A stretch of DNA of 64,000 nt from Molossus alvarezi (GCA_037176705.1 JBAWUJ010000085.1:248001-312000); one strand, 5' to 3'; positions 23,344-37,300 are shown, counted from the stretch's first letter. Notes: a model not told the origin generated them from the letters alone. A program made the numbers and translations.

Positions 23344-25927
23344 AGTGTTCCATGGAAGGAACTAGCTAGAGTTCAAAGGAACAAAATACTTATTGTTTCA
23401 TGGAAGGAACTATTAGTGTTCAGTGGAAGGATCTAGCTAGTGTTCCATGGAAGGAATTTCTTAGTGTTCCATGTAAGAACCTAGCTAATGTTCCATTGAA
23501 GGTACTAGCTAGTGTTTTATGGAAGGAACTACTTAGTGTTCTATGGAAAAAAACTACATATTGTTTCAAGGAATGAACTAGCTGGTGTTCTATGGAAGGA
23601 ACTCGTCAGTGTTCCAGAGGAAAAAGTACTAAGTGTCCAAGGAAGAAATTAGCTTGCGTTCCAGGAAAGGATCTAGCTAGAGTTTCGGGGAAAAAACTAG
23701 CAAGTGTTCCATGGAAAGAACTAGCTAGTGTTCCATGGAAGAAACTAGGTAGAGTATCAAGGAAGAAACTAGCTAGTGTTCTGTAGGAGGAAGTACTTAG
23801 TGTTCCATAGAAGGAAATACTTAGTGTTTCAAGGAAGGAACTATTTAGTGTTCCATGGAAGAAACTGGTGAGTGTTCCATGGAAGAAACTACTTAGTGTT
23901 CCATGGAAGAAACTGGCTAGTGTTGCATGCAAGGTACTACTAAATGCTCATTGGAAGAAACTAGCTAGTGTTCTATGGAAAGAACTACTTAGTGTTCCAT
24001 GGAAGGAACTAGCTAGAGTTCAAAGGAACAAAATACTTATTGGTTCATGGAAGGAACTATTAGTGTTCAGTGGAAGGATCTAGCTAGTGTTCCATGGAAG
24101 GAATTTCTTAGTGTTCCATGTAAGAACCTAGCTAATGTTCCATTGAAGGTACTAGCTAGTGTTTTATGGAAGGAACTACTTAGTGTTCTATGGAAAAAAA
24201 AACTACATATTGTTTCAAGGAATGAACTAGCTGGTGTTCTATGGAAGGAACTCGTCAGTGTTCCAGAGGAAAAAGTACTAAGTGTCCAAGGAAGAAATTA
24301 GCTTGCGTTCCAGGAAAGGATCTAGCTAGAGTTTCGGGGAAAAAACTAGCAAGTGTTCCATGGAAAGAACTAGCTAGTGTTCCATGGAAGAAACTAGGTA
24401 GAGTATCAAGGAAGAAACTAGCTAGTGTTCTGTAGGAGGAAGTACTTAGTGTTCCATAGAAGGAAATACTTAGTGTTTCATGGAAGGAACTATTTAGTGT
24501 TCCATGGAAGAAACTGGCGAGTGTTCCATGGAAGAAACTACTTAGTGTTCCATGGAAGAAACTGGCTAGTGTTGCATGCAAGGTACTACTTAGTGCTCAT
24601 TGGAAGAAACTAGCTAGTGTTCTATGGAAAGAACTACTTAGTGTTCCATGGAAGGATCTAGTTAGTGTTTCATGCAAGAAAATAGTTACTGTTTTATGGA
24701 AGGAACTACTGAGTGCTCCATGGTAGGAACTAACTAGTGTACCTTACAGGGAACTAGCTAGTATTCCATGGAATATATTATTTAGTTTTCCATTAAAAGG
24801 AACTAGTTATTGTTCCAGGGAAGGAATTACTTATTGTTCCAGGGAATAAATTCATTAGTGTTCCAGGAAAGGAACTAGCTAGTGTTCCATGGAAGGAAGT
24901 AGCTAGGGTTCCACGGAAGGAACTAGACAGTGTTCCATGGAAAAGCTAGCTAGTGTTCAATGGAAAGAAATACTTAGTGTTTCATGGGAGAAACTAGCTG
25001 GTGTTCCACGGAAGGAACAACTTAGTATTCCATGGAAAAAACTACTTAATGTTCCATGGAACGAACTGCTTAGTGTTCAATGAAAGAAACTAGCTAGTGT
25101 TCCATGGAGGTATATAGTGTTCCATGGAAGGAACTAGATAGTGTTCCGAGGAAATAAATTCTAAGTGTTCCATGGAAAGAAATTCTAAGTGTTCCATGGA
25201 AGGAACTAATTAGTGTTCCTTACAAGGAAGTAGCTAGTGTTCCCTGGAAGGAACTAGCTAGAGATTCATGTTAGAAATTACTTAGTGTTCCATGAAAAAA
25301 ACAAGCTAGTGTTCCATGGATAAACTACTTAGTTTTACACGCAATGAACTACTTTGTGATCCATGAGAGAAACTACTTAGTATTCCATGGAAGGAACTAG
25401 CTAGTGTTTCATGAAAGGAACTAGATAATGTTCCATGGGAGGAAATAGCTTGTGTTCCATGGAAGAACCTAGCTAGTGTTTCATGGATAAATTGAGCTAG
25501 GTTTTTATGGAAGGACCTAGCGAGTGTGCAGGGAAGAAACTACTAAGTGTTCAATGGAAGGAACTATGTAGTGTTCATAGAAGGATCTAGCTTGTGTTCC
25601 ATAAAATGAACTACTCACTTTTTTATGGAAGAAACTCGCTAGGATTCCATGGAAGGAACTACTTAGTATTCCATGAAAAAAACAAGCTATTGTTCCATGG
25701 AGAAACTACTTACTGTTCCATGAAAGCAACTACTTAATGTTCCATGGAAGAAATTACTAAGTGTTGCATGGAAGGAACTAGCTAGTGTTCCATTAAAGAA
25801 ACTAGAGAGTGGTCCATGGAAGAAACTACTTAGTGTTCCGTGGAAGGAACTACTTACTGCTCCATGTAAGGAACTAGCTAGTGTTCCATGGAAGGAGATA
25901 GTTAACACTCCATGGTAAAAACTAGAC
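23344..25927 (+). repeat. 2,584-bp higher-order unit, second copy
   Basis: This is nearly identical to 20760-23343. The only difference I noticed is T to G near 24040 (TTGTTTCATGG versus TTGGTTCATGG). The match ends near 25941, where GGAAGGAAC becomes GGAAGAAAC. Confidence 0.92.
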
Positions 25928-26315
25928 AGTGTTCCATGGAAGAAACTAGCTAGTGTACCTTGGAAGTATCTAGCTAGTGTTCCATGGATGGAACTAGCTA
26001 GTGTTCTATGGAAGGGACTAATTAGTGTTCTATTGAAAGTACTACTTAGATTTCCAATGAAGGAACTAGCTAGAATTCCACGGAAGTAACTACCATTTGT
26101 TCATGGAAGGAGCTACTTAGTGTTCTAATTAAGGAATTTCTTACTGCTCCATGGAAGGAACTAGTTAGAGTTCCATGAAGAATCTAGCTAGTACAACATG
26201 GAAGTAACTAACTAGAGTTCAATGGAAGAAACTAGCTAGTGTTCCATGGAAGGAACTACATAGAGTTCTAAAAAAGGACTAGAGATTTAGTGTTAAAGAA
26301 TATAGTGCTGAGAAG

Positions 26316-26325
26316 AAATGGCGGC
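26316..26325 (+). promoter_or_regulatory. YY1-like site in the chimeric L1
   Basis: AAATGGCGGC lies close to the element's 5' end, as in copies 1 and 2. Confidence 0.55.
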
Positions 26326-26680
26326 GAAGTGAATGGAGCGACACAGACCATCTCCCAAGACCAAACTGGATTTACAACAAAAATAAAGGCAAATCGTCAA
26401 GAAAGGGCAACCAAAAGACACCTTGGAGGAACACATAACCAGAAACACCCACTCAATCCTGGTAGGCTTGCGAGGACGCGAGAGGGGGCCAGGAGCCCAT
26501 GGTACACAGTGGCCTGGGCAGGGACCAGGGAACTCAGAGGGAAGTTAATGCTACCGCCACCCTTGGGATCCTGCATGGGCCCGGGGAACTCTGTTACCTG
26601 CTAAGCTCTCGGCTGGTGCCGAGATGAACCACAAAACTTATATGCATGTATGCATGAACAGTGGACATGGACAAAAATCT

Positions 26681-26710
26681 GGGGAAGGGGCAGGGGGGAG
26701 GGGGAGGGGG
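26681..26710 (+). other. G-rich tract in the chimeric L1 3' UTR
   Basis: Runs of four to six G separated by A, AA or CA give strong G-quadruplex potential. Confidence 0.6.
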
Positions 26711-26794
26711 AATCAGTGGGGGAAAAAGGAGAAACATCTGTAACAAAAATTAATCAATAAAAAATAAAAAATAAATAAATAAATAAATAAATAA

Positions 26795-29700
26795 ATAGTT
26801 TCTTCCATGGAACATTAAGTAGTTGCTTCCATGGAACACTAAGTATTTTCTTCCAAGGAACACTAAGTTCTTCCTTTCATGTACACTGGCTAGTTCCTTC
26901 CATGGATCACTAGCTAGTTTCTTTCCTTGAACAATAATTAGTTCCTTCCATGGAACACTAAGTATTTCCTTCCATGGAACACCAGCTAGTTCCTTCCATG
27001 AAACACTAAGTAATTCCTTCCATGACACTAAGTAGTTCCTTCAATGGAACACTAGCTAGTTATTTTTATGGAACACTAAGTTTTTTCTTCCATGGAACAC
27101 TAGGTAGTTCATTCCATGGGACACTAGGTAGTTCCTTCCATGGAATACAAAGTAGTTTTTTTTCCATGGAACCCTACGTTTTCTTTCCATGGAAAACAGC
27201 TAGATCCTTCCATGAAACACTAAGTAGTTTTTTCTATGAACACTAAGAAGTTCCTTCCATGTAACACTAGCAAGTTTTTGCCGGGAACAATAAGTATTTC
27301 CTTTTATGAAACACTATGTATTTGCTTTCATGGGACACTAGCTAGTTCCACCCATGGACATTAGCTAGTTCCTTCCACGGAACATTATGTAATTCCTTCC
27401 ATAGAACACTAAGTATATCCTTCCATAGAACACTAAGTAGTTTCTTCCAAAAATTACTAGCTAGTTTCTTCGAAAGAACACTAAGTATTTCCATCCATGG
27501 AACACTTGTTAGTTTCTTCTATGGAACTCTAGGTAGGTCGTTCCATAAAACACTAAGTGGTTTTTCCATATAACACTAGCTAATTACTTCCAGGAAACAC
27601 TAGCTATTTCTTTTCTTGGACCACTAGCTAGTTCCTTCCATGGAACACAAAGTAATCCCTTCCATGGAACACTAAATAGTTCCTCCCAAGAATTACTAGC
27701 TAGATTCTTCTATGGAACACTATGTAGGTCTATCCATGGAACATAATATGGTACTTCCATTGAATTCTAGGTAGGTCCTTCCAGGAAACACTAAGTGATT
27801 CCTTACATGGAACATTAGCTAGTTCCTTCCATGAAACACTAGCTATTTATTTCCTTGGAACACTAGCTACTTTCTTTCATGGTACACTAGCTAGTTCCTT
27901 CTATGGAATATTTATTAGTTCCTTCAGTCGAACACTAGCTAGTTCTTTCCAAGGAACACTAAGTAATTCTTTTCATGGAACACTAAATAGTTCCTTCCAA
28001 TAATTAATAGCTAGTTCCTTCTATGGAACACTATGTAGGTCTATCCATGGAACATTAGCTTGTTTCTTCCATGCAATTCTAGGTAGGTCCTTCCAAAGAA
28101 CAATAAGTGATTCCTTCCATGGAACATTAGCTAGTTCCTTCCATGAAACACTAGCTAATTCTTTCCTTGGAACACTAGTTAGTTACTTCCATGGAACACT
28201 AGATTGTTATTTCCTTGGAACACTAGCTAGTATCATCTTTGGAACACTAGCTAGTTCCTTCTATGGAACACTATCTAGTTCCTTCCAAGGAACAATAGAT
28301 ATTTCTGCCATGTTTTACTAGCTAGTTCCTTCCATGGATTACTAGCTAGTTCCTTCCCTTGAACACTAACTACTTCCTTTACTGGATCACTAGCTTGTTC
28401 CTTTTATGGAACACTATGTAGTTACTTCCATGAAAACCTAAGTAGTTTCTTTCATGGAAATCAAGCTAGTTCCTTCCATGGAACACCAGCTAGATACTTC
28501 CATGGAGCACTAGATAGATTTTTCAAGGAACATTAGCGAGTTCCAGCATGGAACACTAACCAGCTGCTTCCATGAAACACTAGCTAGTTCCTTCCATGGA
28601 ACACTAGCTAGTTCCTTCCATGAAACACAAAGTAGTTCCTTCATGGAACACTGGCTATTTTTTTCGAATGAACACTAGATAGTTCCTTCCATTGAACACT
28701 AAGAAATTCCATCCATAGAACACTATGTACTTCCTTCCATAAAACACTTTTCTTGGAACACTAATTAGTTGCTTCCATGGAAAACTATCTAGTTCCTTCC
28801 ATGGAACACTAGATTGTTTATTCCATGGATCACTAGGTAGTTCCTTTCGTGGAATACTAGCTAGTTCTTTCCCTGGAACACTACCTAGTTCCTTCCCTGG
28901 AAAACTAGTAGTTCCTTCCATGGAACACTAGCTAGTTATTTCCATAAAACACTAGCTAGTTCATTCTATGGAACACTATCTAGTTCCTTCCATGGAACTC
29001 TAGATTGTTTATTCCATAGATCACTTGCTAGATCTTTCATGGAATATTAGCTAGTTCCTTCCATGGAACACTAGCTAGTTATTTCCATAAGACACTAGCT
29101 AGTTCCTTTCATGGAACACTAGATAGTTCCTTCACTGGATCACTAACTTGTTCCTTCCATGAAACACTAAGTCGATTCTTCCCTGGAACACTTGGTAGTT
29201 CTTTCCCTGGAACTCTAACTAGTCCTACTCTGGTTCACTAAGTAGTTCCCTACATGGAAACTACTTCATTTTCTGGAACACTAGGTAGTTCTCTCCTTGG
29301 AAGATTAAGTAGTTACTTCCATAAAAATCTAAGTAGGTTCTTCCATGGAAAAGTAGCTTGTTTTTTCCATGGAACATGATTTAGTTCTTTGCATGGTACA
29401 CTAACTCGTTTCTTCCATGAAACATTAACTAGTTTCTTACAAGTAACACTAGCTAGTTTCTTCCATGACATACTAGCTAGTTCCGTTCATGGAACACTTA
29501 GTAGTTCTTTCTTTGAACAATAAGTAGTCTCTTCCATGGAACACTAGCTAGTTCCTTGTATGGAACAGTTTGTCGTATCCTTTCATGGAACACTAGCTAG
29601 TTCCTTCCATGGAACACTAAGTAGTTCCATCCATAAAACATTAACTAGTTCCTTCCATGGAACACTAAGTAGTTTTTTCCATGTAACACTAGCTAATTCT

Positions 29701-32700
29701 AGCTAGTTTCTTCGATGGAACACTAGCTACTTACTTCCATGTTATCCTAGCTAGTTACTTCATGAACTCTAACTAGTTTATTCCATGGAGCAGTAAGTAG
29801 TTTCTTCCATGTACCACTAAGTAGTTCCTCTCATGGAATACTATCTACTTTCTTTCATGGAACACTAGGTAGTTTCTTCCATGGAATACTTAGTAGTTTC
29901 TTCCATGGAACATTAAGTAGTTCATTCCATGGAACACTAAGTAGTGCCATCTATGGAACACTAACTAGTTTTATGCATGGAACACTAGCTAGTTCCTTTC
30001 ATGGAACACTAAGTAGTCTTTTCCATGGAACAATACGTTGTTCCCTCCATAAAACTTTAAGTAGTTTCTACAATGGTATAATAACTAGTTTTTTCCATTG
30101 AACACTATCAGGATAATTCGAGTGAACAATAAGTATTTCCTTCCATGGAAAACTAAGTACATCCTTTCATGGAACACTAAGTAGTTCATTTCATGTATTG
30201 ATAGATAGTTCCTTCCATGGAACACAAAGTAGTACTTTTTATGGAACTCTATGTAGTTACTTTTATAGAACACTAGCTAGTTCTTTCCATGGAAAACAAA
30301 GTAGTTGCTTCCATGCAATACTAAAAAGTTTCTTCCATGGAACACTAGCTAGTTCCTTCCATGGAACACTAGTAGTTTATCCATGGAACACTAAGCAGTT
30401 CCTTCCATTGAACGCTAAGTAGTCTCTTCCATGGAACCCAAGCTAGTTCCTTCCATTGAAGACTAGCTAGTAACGTCCATGGAACACTAAGTAGTATTTT
30501 CCATGGAACACTACCTATTTCCTACCAAGGAACACTATACTGATCCTTCCATGAAACACTAAATAGTTCCATCCATGGAACACTAAGTAGTTCTTTCCAT
30601 GGAATCGTAGCTAGACCTTCCATGGAACACTATGTAGTTCCTTCCATAAAACACTAAGTAGTTTCTTCCATGGAACACTAGCTAGTTTTTGTAAGTTCCT
30701 TCCATGGAACACTAACCAGTTTCTTCCATGTAACACTAACTACTACCTTCCAGGGAACAGTATCTAGTTCCTACTATGGAACAATAAGTAGTTCCCTCCA
30801 TGGAACACCAGCGAATTTCTTCCATGGAACACTAGCTGGTTCCTTTCATAGAACTCTACATTGTTCCTTCCATGGAACAGTAAGTAGGTCCTTTTATGGA
30901 ACATTAAGTAGATTCTTCCATGGAACACTATGTATTTTACACCATGGAACACTACCTAGTTCCTTCCATTGCACACTAGCTACTTCCTTCTATGGAACAC
31001 TAACAAGTTTCTTCCATGGAACACAAACAAGTTCCTTCCATGGAATACTAGCTAGTCTCCTCCATGGAAAATTAAGCAGTTCTTTCCATGGAACACTAGC
31101 TAGTTTCTAGTAGTTTTCCCAAGGAATACTAAGTAGCTCCTTCTATTGAAATTTAAGTAGCAACTTCCATGGAATATTGGCTAGATTCTTCAATTGCAGA
31201 CTAGCTAGTTCCTTCCATGCAACACTAAGTTGTTGTTTCCATGGAACATTATCTATTTCGTTCAAAGGAACACTAGCCTGTTTCTACCATGGAACACTAA
31301 GTAGTTCCATCCATGGAACACTAAGTAGCTCCTTCCATGGAACACTAGCTAGATCCTTCCATGGAACAATAAGTAGTGCCTTCCATGGAACACTAAGTAG
31401 TTTCTTCCATTGAAAACTAGCTAGTTCCTTCCATGGACCACTATTTAGTTTTTTGCATGGAACACTAACTAGTTTCTTCCATTGAACACTAACTTGTTAC
31501 TTCCATGGAACACTAGCTAGTTTCTTCCATGGAACACTAAGTAATTTCCTCCATCAAACTCTAGCTAATGTCTTCCATGGAACACTAGCTAGTTCCTTCC
31601 ATGGAACACAACCCAGTTCCTTCCATGGAACAGTAAGTAGTTCCTTCCATGGAACATTAAGTACATTCTTTTATGGAACACTAAGTAGTTCCGTCCATGG
31701 AACACTAGCTAGTACCTTTCAAGGAACACTAACTAATTTCTTCCATGGAACACCATCTAGTTTAGCTATTTCCTTCCATGGTACACTAAGTAGTTCATTC
31801 CATGGAACACTAAGTAATTTTTTCTATGGAACACTAACTTGTTCCTTTTATGGAACCCTAGCTAGATACATCCATGTAACACTAGCTAGTTCTTTTCATG
31901 GAACACTAGCTAGTTCCTTCCATGGAACACTAACTAGCTCCTTCTTTCGAACACTAGTTAGTTCCTTTCATGGAACACTAAGTACCTCCTTCAATGAAAC
32001 ACAAACTTGTTCTTTCCATGGAACACTAGCTAATTCCTTCCATGGAACACTATGTACTTCCATCCATGGAACAAAAAGTAGTTTCATTCACGGAACACTA
32101 GATAGTTCCATTCATAAAACTCTAGCTAGTTCCTACCAAGGAACACTATTTTCTTTTTCCATGGAACACAAGCGAGTTTCTTCCATGGAACTCTAGATAG
32201 TTCGTTCCATGGAACACTACCTTGATCCTTCCATGGAACACTAAGTAGTTCCTTCCGTGGAACACTAGCTAGTTCCTTCCATGGAACACTAAATAGTGCC
32301 ATCCATGGAACACTAACTAGTTTTATCCATTGAACACTAGCTAGTTTTTTCCATGGAACACGAAGTTGTTCCTTCCTTAGAACAGAAGTAATTCCTTCCA
32401 TGGAACACTACGTTGTTCCCTCCATGGAACGCAAAGTAGTTTCTTCAATCGTATACTATAAATTTTTTCCATTGAACATTAGCAGGTTTATTTCAGTGTA
32501 CAGCAAGTAGTTTCTTCCATGGAACACTAAGTGTTTCCTTCCCTGAAACTCTAAATAGTTCCTTCCATGGATCACTATATAGTTCCTTCCATGGAACACT
32601 AAGTAGTTCTTTCTATGGAACACTAAGTAGTTTTTTCCATGTGATATTAAGAAGTTGCTTCCAGGGAACACTAGTTAGTTTCTTCCATGGATCACTAGTA

Positions 32701-34311
32701 GTTCTTCCATGGAAAACTAAGTAGTTCCTTCTATTGAACTCTAAGTAGTGCTTTCCATGGAACACTAGCAAGTTCCGTCCATGGAAAACTAGATATTTTC
32801 TTCCGAGGGACACTATCTAGTTTCTTTCATGGAACACTAGCTAGTTCTTTCCATGGAACATTAGCTAGATCTTTCAGGGAACATTACTTTGTTACTTCCA
32901 TGAGTCACAAGCTCCTCCCTTCCATGGAATATTAGCTAGTTCCTTCACTTAAACACTAGCTAGTTCTTTCCCTGGAACATTAACTAGTTCCTTTTCTGAA
33001 ACACTAAGAAGTTCCACCCATGGAACACTAAGTAGTACCTTCCATGGAACACTAAGTACTTCCTCCCATGGAACACTGGTAATTCAATGCATTAAACACT
33101 AACTTGTTCATTCCATGGAACACTAAGTAGTTCCTTCCATGGTACACTGGTAATTCCTTCCATTGAACACGAACTTGTTTCTTCCATGGAACACTAGCTA
33201 GTTTTTCCCACGGAACACTAAGTAGTTTCTTTCCTGAAACACAGGCTAGTTCCTTCCATGGCACACTAGTTTATTCCTTTCATTGAACAGTAGATAGTTC
33301 CTTCCATGAATCATTAGCTAGTTTCTTCCATGGAACACTAGCTAGTTCTTTTCCTGGAACACTAGATAGTTCTTCCTTTGTAGCAGCACTAGTTACTTGC
33401 ATGGAACACTAAGTACTTCCTTTCATGGAAAAATAACTTTTTTTCCCCATGGAACACTAGCTAGCTCCTTCTATGGAGCACTAGTTTTTCCTTCCATGGA
33501 ACACTAAGTAGTTCCTTCCATTGAACACTAAGTAGTTCCTTACACGGAACACTAAGTAGTTTCTTACCTGGAACCCTAGCTAGTTCCTTCCATGGAACAC
33601 TAGCTATTTCCTTCAATGGAACACTATTTTCTTCCATGGCACACTAGTTAGTTCCTTCCATGGAGCACTAGATATTTCCTGCAATGAGTCACTAGCTAGT
33701 TTTTTCCCTGGAACACTAACTAGTTCTTTCTTTGGAGCACTAACTAGTTTTCTTCATGGAATAATAAGTCCTTCCTTCCATTGAACAATAACTTGTTCTT
33801 TTCATGGAACACTAGCTAGTTCCATACTTGGAGCTCTAAGTAGTTCCTTCCATGGAACACCAAGTAGTTTCTTTCGAGGAACACTAGATACTAGTTCCTT
33901 CCATGGAACACTAGCTAGTTCCTTCCATGGAACATTAGGTAAATCTTTCCATGGAACACTACATAGTTACTTCCATGGATCAAAAGCTAGTTCCTATTAT
34001 GGAACACTAAGTTCATTTTTCCCTGGAACTATAGCTAGTTCCTTCCCTGAAACAGTAACTAGTCTTGTTCTTGTAACACTAGGTAGTTACTTCCATGGAT
34101 CATTAATTAGTTACTTCCACGAAAACCTATGTAGTTTCTTCCATTGAAATCTAGCTAGATTTTGCCATGGAACACTATATAGTTTTTTGCATGGAATACT
34201 AACTAGTTTCTTCCATGGAACACTAGCTTCTTCCTTCCATAAAACAGTAAGTAAATTCTTCCATGGACCCTAAGTAGTTCCTTCCATGGAACATTAGCGA
34301 TTTCCCTCCAT
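26795..34311 (-). repeat. 24-bp satellite array, minus-oriented block 4
   Basis: About 7.5 kb of minus-oriented units, about 310. A diverged duplication of about 311 bp is visible (TATGTAGGTCTATCCATGG at 27721 and 28032). The block ends at TCCCTCCATAG followed by AAGGAAC, where orientation flips near the CCATGG dyad. No gene is seen. Confidence 0.95.
27715..28335 (-). repeat. About 311-bp diverged tandem duplication (13 units)
   Basis: TATGTAGGTCTATCCATGG and, downstream, ATTCTAGGTAGGTCCTTCCA recur at a constant offset of about 311 bp with substitutions. Boundaries are approximate. Confidence 0.65.
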
Positions 34312-37300
34312 AGAAGGAACTAACTACTGTTCCAATGAAGGAATAAGCTAGCGTTCCATGGAATGAACTAGCTAGTGTTCCATGGATGGAACTAGCTAGT
34401 GTTCTATGGAAAGAACTACTTAGTTTTCCATTGAAAGAACTAGCTAGAGTTCCACGGAAGTAACTAGCTAGTGTTCCATGAAAGAAACTAGCTAGAACTT
34501 GCTAGTTTTCCATGGAAGGAACTACTTAGTGTTTTATGAAATTAACTATTTAATTTGCCATGGAAGGAACTACTTAATGTTTCATGGAAAAACTAGCTAG
34601 TGTTCCAGGAAAGGTCATAGTTACTGTTCCAGAGAAGAAACTACTTAGTGTTCCAGTGTAAGAACTAGTTAGTGTTCCAGGGAAGGAAGTAGCTATTGTT
34701 CCAGGGAAGGAACTAGCTAGTGTTCCAGTGAAAAAACTACATAGTGTTCCATGGAAGGATCTACTTATTGTTCTCTGGAAGGAATAAGTTAGTGTTCCTT
34801 AAAATAAACAAGATACTGTTACATGAAAGGAAGTACATAGTGTTCCTTGGAAGAAACTACTTAGTGTTCCATAGAAGAAACTACTTAGTGTTCCATAGAA
34901 GAAACTAATTAGTGTTCCATGGAAGTAACTAGTAGTGTTCCATGAAAGGAACCATCTAGTGTTCCAGGGAAGGCACTACATAGTGTTCCATGGAAGGAAG
35001 TACTTAATGGTCCATGGAAGGAACTACTTAGTGTTCCATGGAAGAAACTAGTAGTATTCCATGGAAGGAACTAGTTTATGTTCTATGAAAAAAAAATACT
35101 TAGTGTTCTATGGGAGGATCCAGCTAGTGTTCCATGGAAGGAATACTTACTGTTCCATGGAATGAACTAGCTAGTGTCCAAGTAAGGAACTAGGTAGTAT
35201 TTTTTGGAAGAATCTAGCTAGTGTTCCATGGAAGGAACTTGGTAGTGTTCCATGGAAGAGACTACTCGGTGTTCAATGGAAAGAATACTTAGTGTCCCAG
35301 ATAGAAAATAGCTAGTGTTCCATTCAAGGAAGAAGCTAGTGTTCCAAAGAAGAAACTAGCTACTTTTCCATGGAACAAACCACATATATTCCATGGAAGA
35401 AACTACTTATTGTTCCGTGGAAGGAACTACTGAGTGCTCCATTGAAAAAACGAGGTAGTGTTGCATGGAAGGAACTACTTAGTGTTCCATGTAAGGAACT
35501 ACTTAGTGTTGCAAGGAAGGAATTAGCTAGTGATCCATGAAAGGAACTAGCTAGAGTTCCATGGAAGAAACTACATAGTGTTCCATGGAAAAGAATCCTA
35601 CGTGTTCCATGGAAGGAACTAGCTAATGTTTCATGGAAAAAACTATTTAATGTTCTATTGAAGGAACTAGCTAGTGTTGCATGCAAGGAACTCCGTAGTG
35701 TTCCATGGACGAAACTAGCTAGTGTTCCATGGAAGAAACAAGCTAGTATTCCATGGACGGATCTAGGTAGTGATCCATGGAAGGAACTAGCTAGTGTCCC
35801 ATGGAAGGAACTAGCTAGTTTTCTATGGAAGTAACTGGCTAGCGTTTCAGGGAAGACACTGCTTAGTGTTCCATGGAAGGAACTTCTTAGTGGAACATGG
35901 ATGGAACTAGATAGTGTTTCATGGAAGCAATTACTTAGTGTTCAATGGAAAAACTATTTTGAGTTCCATGGCAGAAAGTAGCTAGTGTTGCATGCAAGGA
36001 ACTGCTTAGTGTTCCATAGAAAAAACTAGCTACTATTCCAATGAAGGAATAAGCTAGTGTTTCATGGAATGAACTAGCTAGTGTTCCGTGGATGGAACTA
36101 GCTAGTGTTCCATGTAAGGGGCTACTTAGTGTTCTATGGAAAGAACTACTTAGTTTTCCATTGAAGGAACTAGCTAGAGTTTCACGGAAGTAACTAGCTA
36201 GTGTTCCATTAAAAACACTAGCTAGAACTAGCTAGTTTTTCATGGAAGGAACTACTTAGTTCTGCATGGAAAAAACTACTTAGTGTTCCATGAAAGGAAC
36301 TAGCTAGTGTTCAATAAAAGGAACTAGATAGTGTTCCATGGAAGAAGCTAATTAGTGTCCCATGTAGGAAGTAGATAGTGTTCCATGGAAGGATCTTGCT
36401 AGTGTTCCCTGGATGTATCTAGCCAGTGTTCCATGGAAGGAGCAACTTATACTTCCATGGAAGGAACTAACTAGTGTACCATGGAAAGATCTAGCTAGTG
36501 TTCCATAAAAAAAATAAATAAATAAACTACTTAATGTTCCATGAAAAAAACTATCTAGAACTAGCTAGTTTTCCATGGAAGGAACTACTTAGTGTTCCAT
36601 GGAATAAACTAACTAGTTCTTTATGGAAGAAACTACTTAGAGTTTCATGGAAGTAACTACTTAATGTTCCATGGAAAAACTAGCTAGTGTTCCAGGGAAG
36701 GTAATAGTTACTATTCCAGAGAATAAACTACTTAGTGTTCCAGTGTAAGAATTAGATAGTGTTCCAGGGAAGGATGTAGCTATTGTTCCAGGAAAGGAAC
36801 TAGCTAGTGTTCCAGGGAAAAAACTACATAGTGTTCTATGGAAAAAACTACTTAGTGTTCCTGGGAAAAAATAAGTTAGTGTTCCATAAAAGAAACTTGA
36901 TACTGTTACGTTGAAGGGAGAACATAGTGCTTCTTGGAAGGAATGACTTAGTGTTACATAGAAGAAACGATTTAGTGTTCCATGGAAGGAACTAGTAGTG
37001 TTCCATGGAAGGAACCACCTAGTGTTTCAGAAAAGGCACTACTTAGTGTTCCATGAAGGAAATACTTAATGGTCCATGGAAGGATCTACTTAGTGTTCCA
37101 TGGAATAAACTAGTAGTATTCGATGGTAGGAACTAGCTAGTGTTCCATAAAATGAACTATTTAGTGTTCCATGGAAGGACGTAGCTATTGTTCCATGGAA
37201 GAAATTAGCAAGGGTTCCATTGAAGAAACTAGTTAGTGTTCCATGAAGGAACTAGCTTGTGTAAAATGGAAGGAACTAGCTTGTGTTCCATGGATTGAAG

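Larger units (their letters stand above)
17736..26307 (+). repeat. 24-bp satellite array, plus-oriented block 3
   Basis: About 8.6 kb of plus-oriented units, roughly 355. The orientation change from block 2 is at GGAACACTAGGTA followed directly by GGAACTAGCTAG. A short minus-oriented island lies at 17886-17930. A 2,584-bp tandem duplication occupies 20760-25927. No gene is seen. Confidence 0.95.
26308..26794 (+). mobile_element. Internally deleted L1: 5' UTR joined to 3' UTR
   Basis: The left part (26308 to about 26510) matches the L1 5' UTR start, including the ATGGCGGC motif and GACC-TCTCCCAA-ACCAAACTGG-type text. About 110 bp that I cannot match to copy 1 or 2 follows. From about 26621 the sequence is L1 3' UTR (AACTTATATGCATGTATGCATG, G-rich tract, CATCTGTAACAAAAATTAAT) with an AAAT-repeat tail. 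ORF1 and ORF2 are entirely absent. No convincing target-site duplication is seen. It sits at a plus-to-minus satellite orientation change. The open frame 26290-26604 crosses the 5' UTR and has no known product. Confidence 0.85.

Noticed and set aside
26302..26799. ATAGT at 26302-26306 and 26795-26799 as a target-site duplication of the chimeric L1
   Set aside because: Five bases in AT-rich flanks is no better than chance, and L1 duplications are usually longer.
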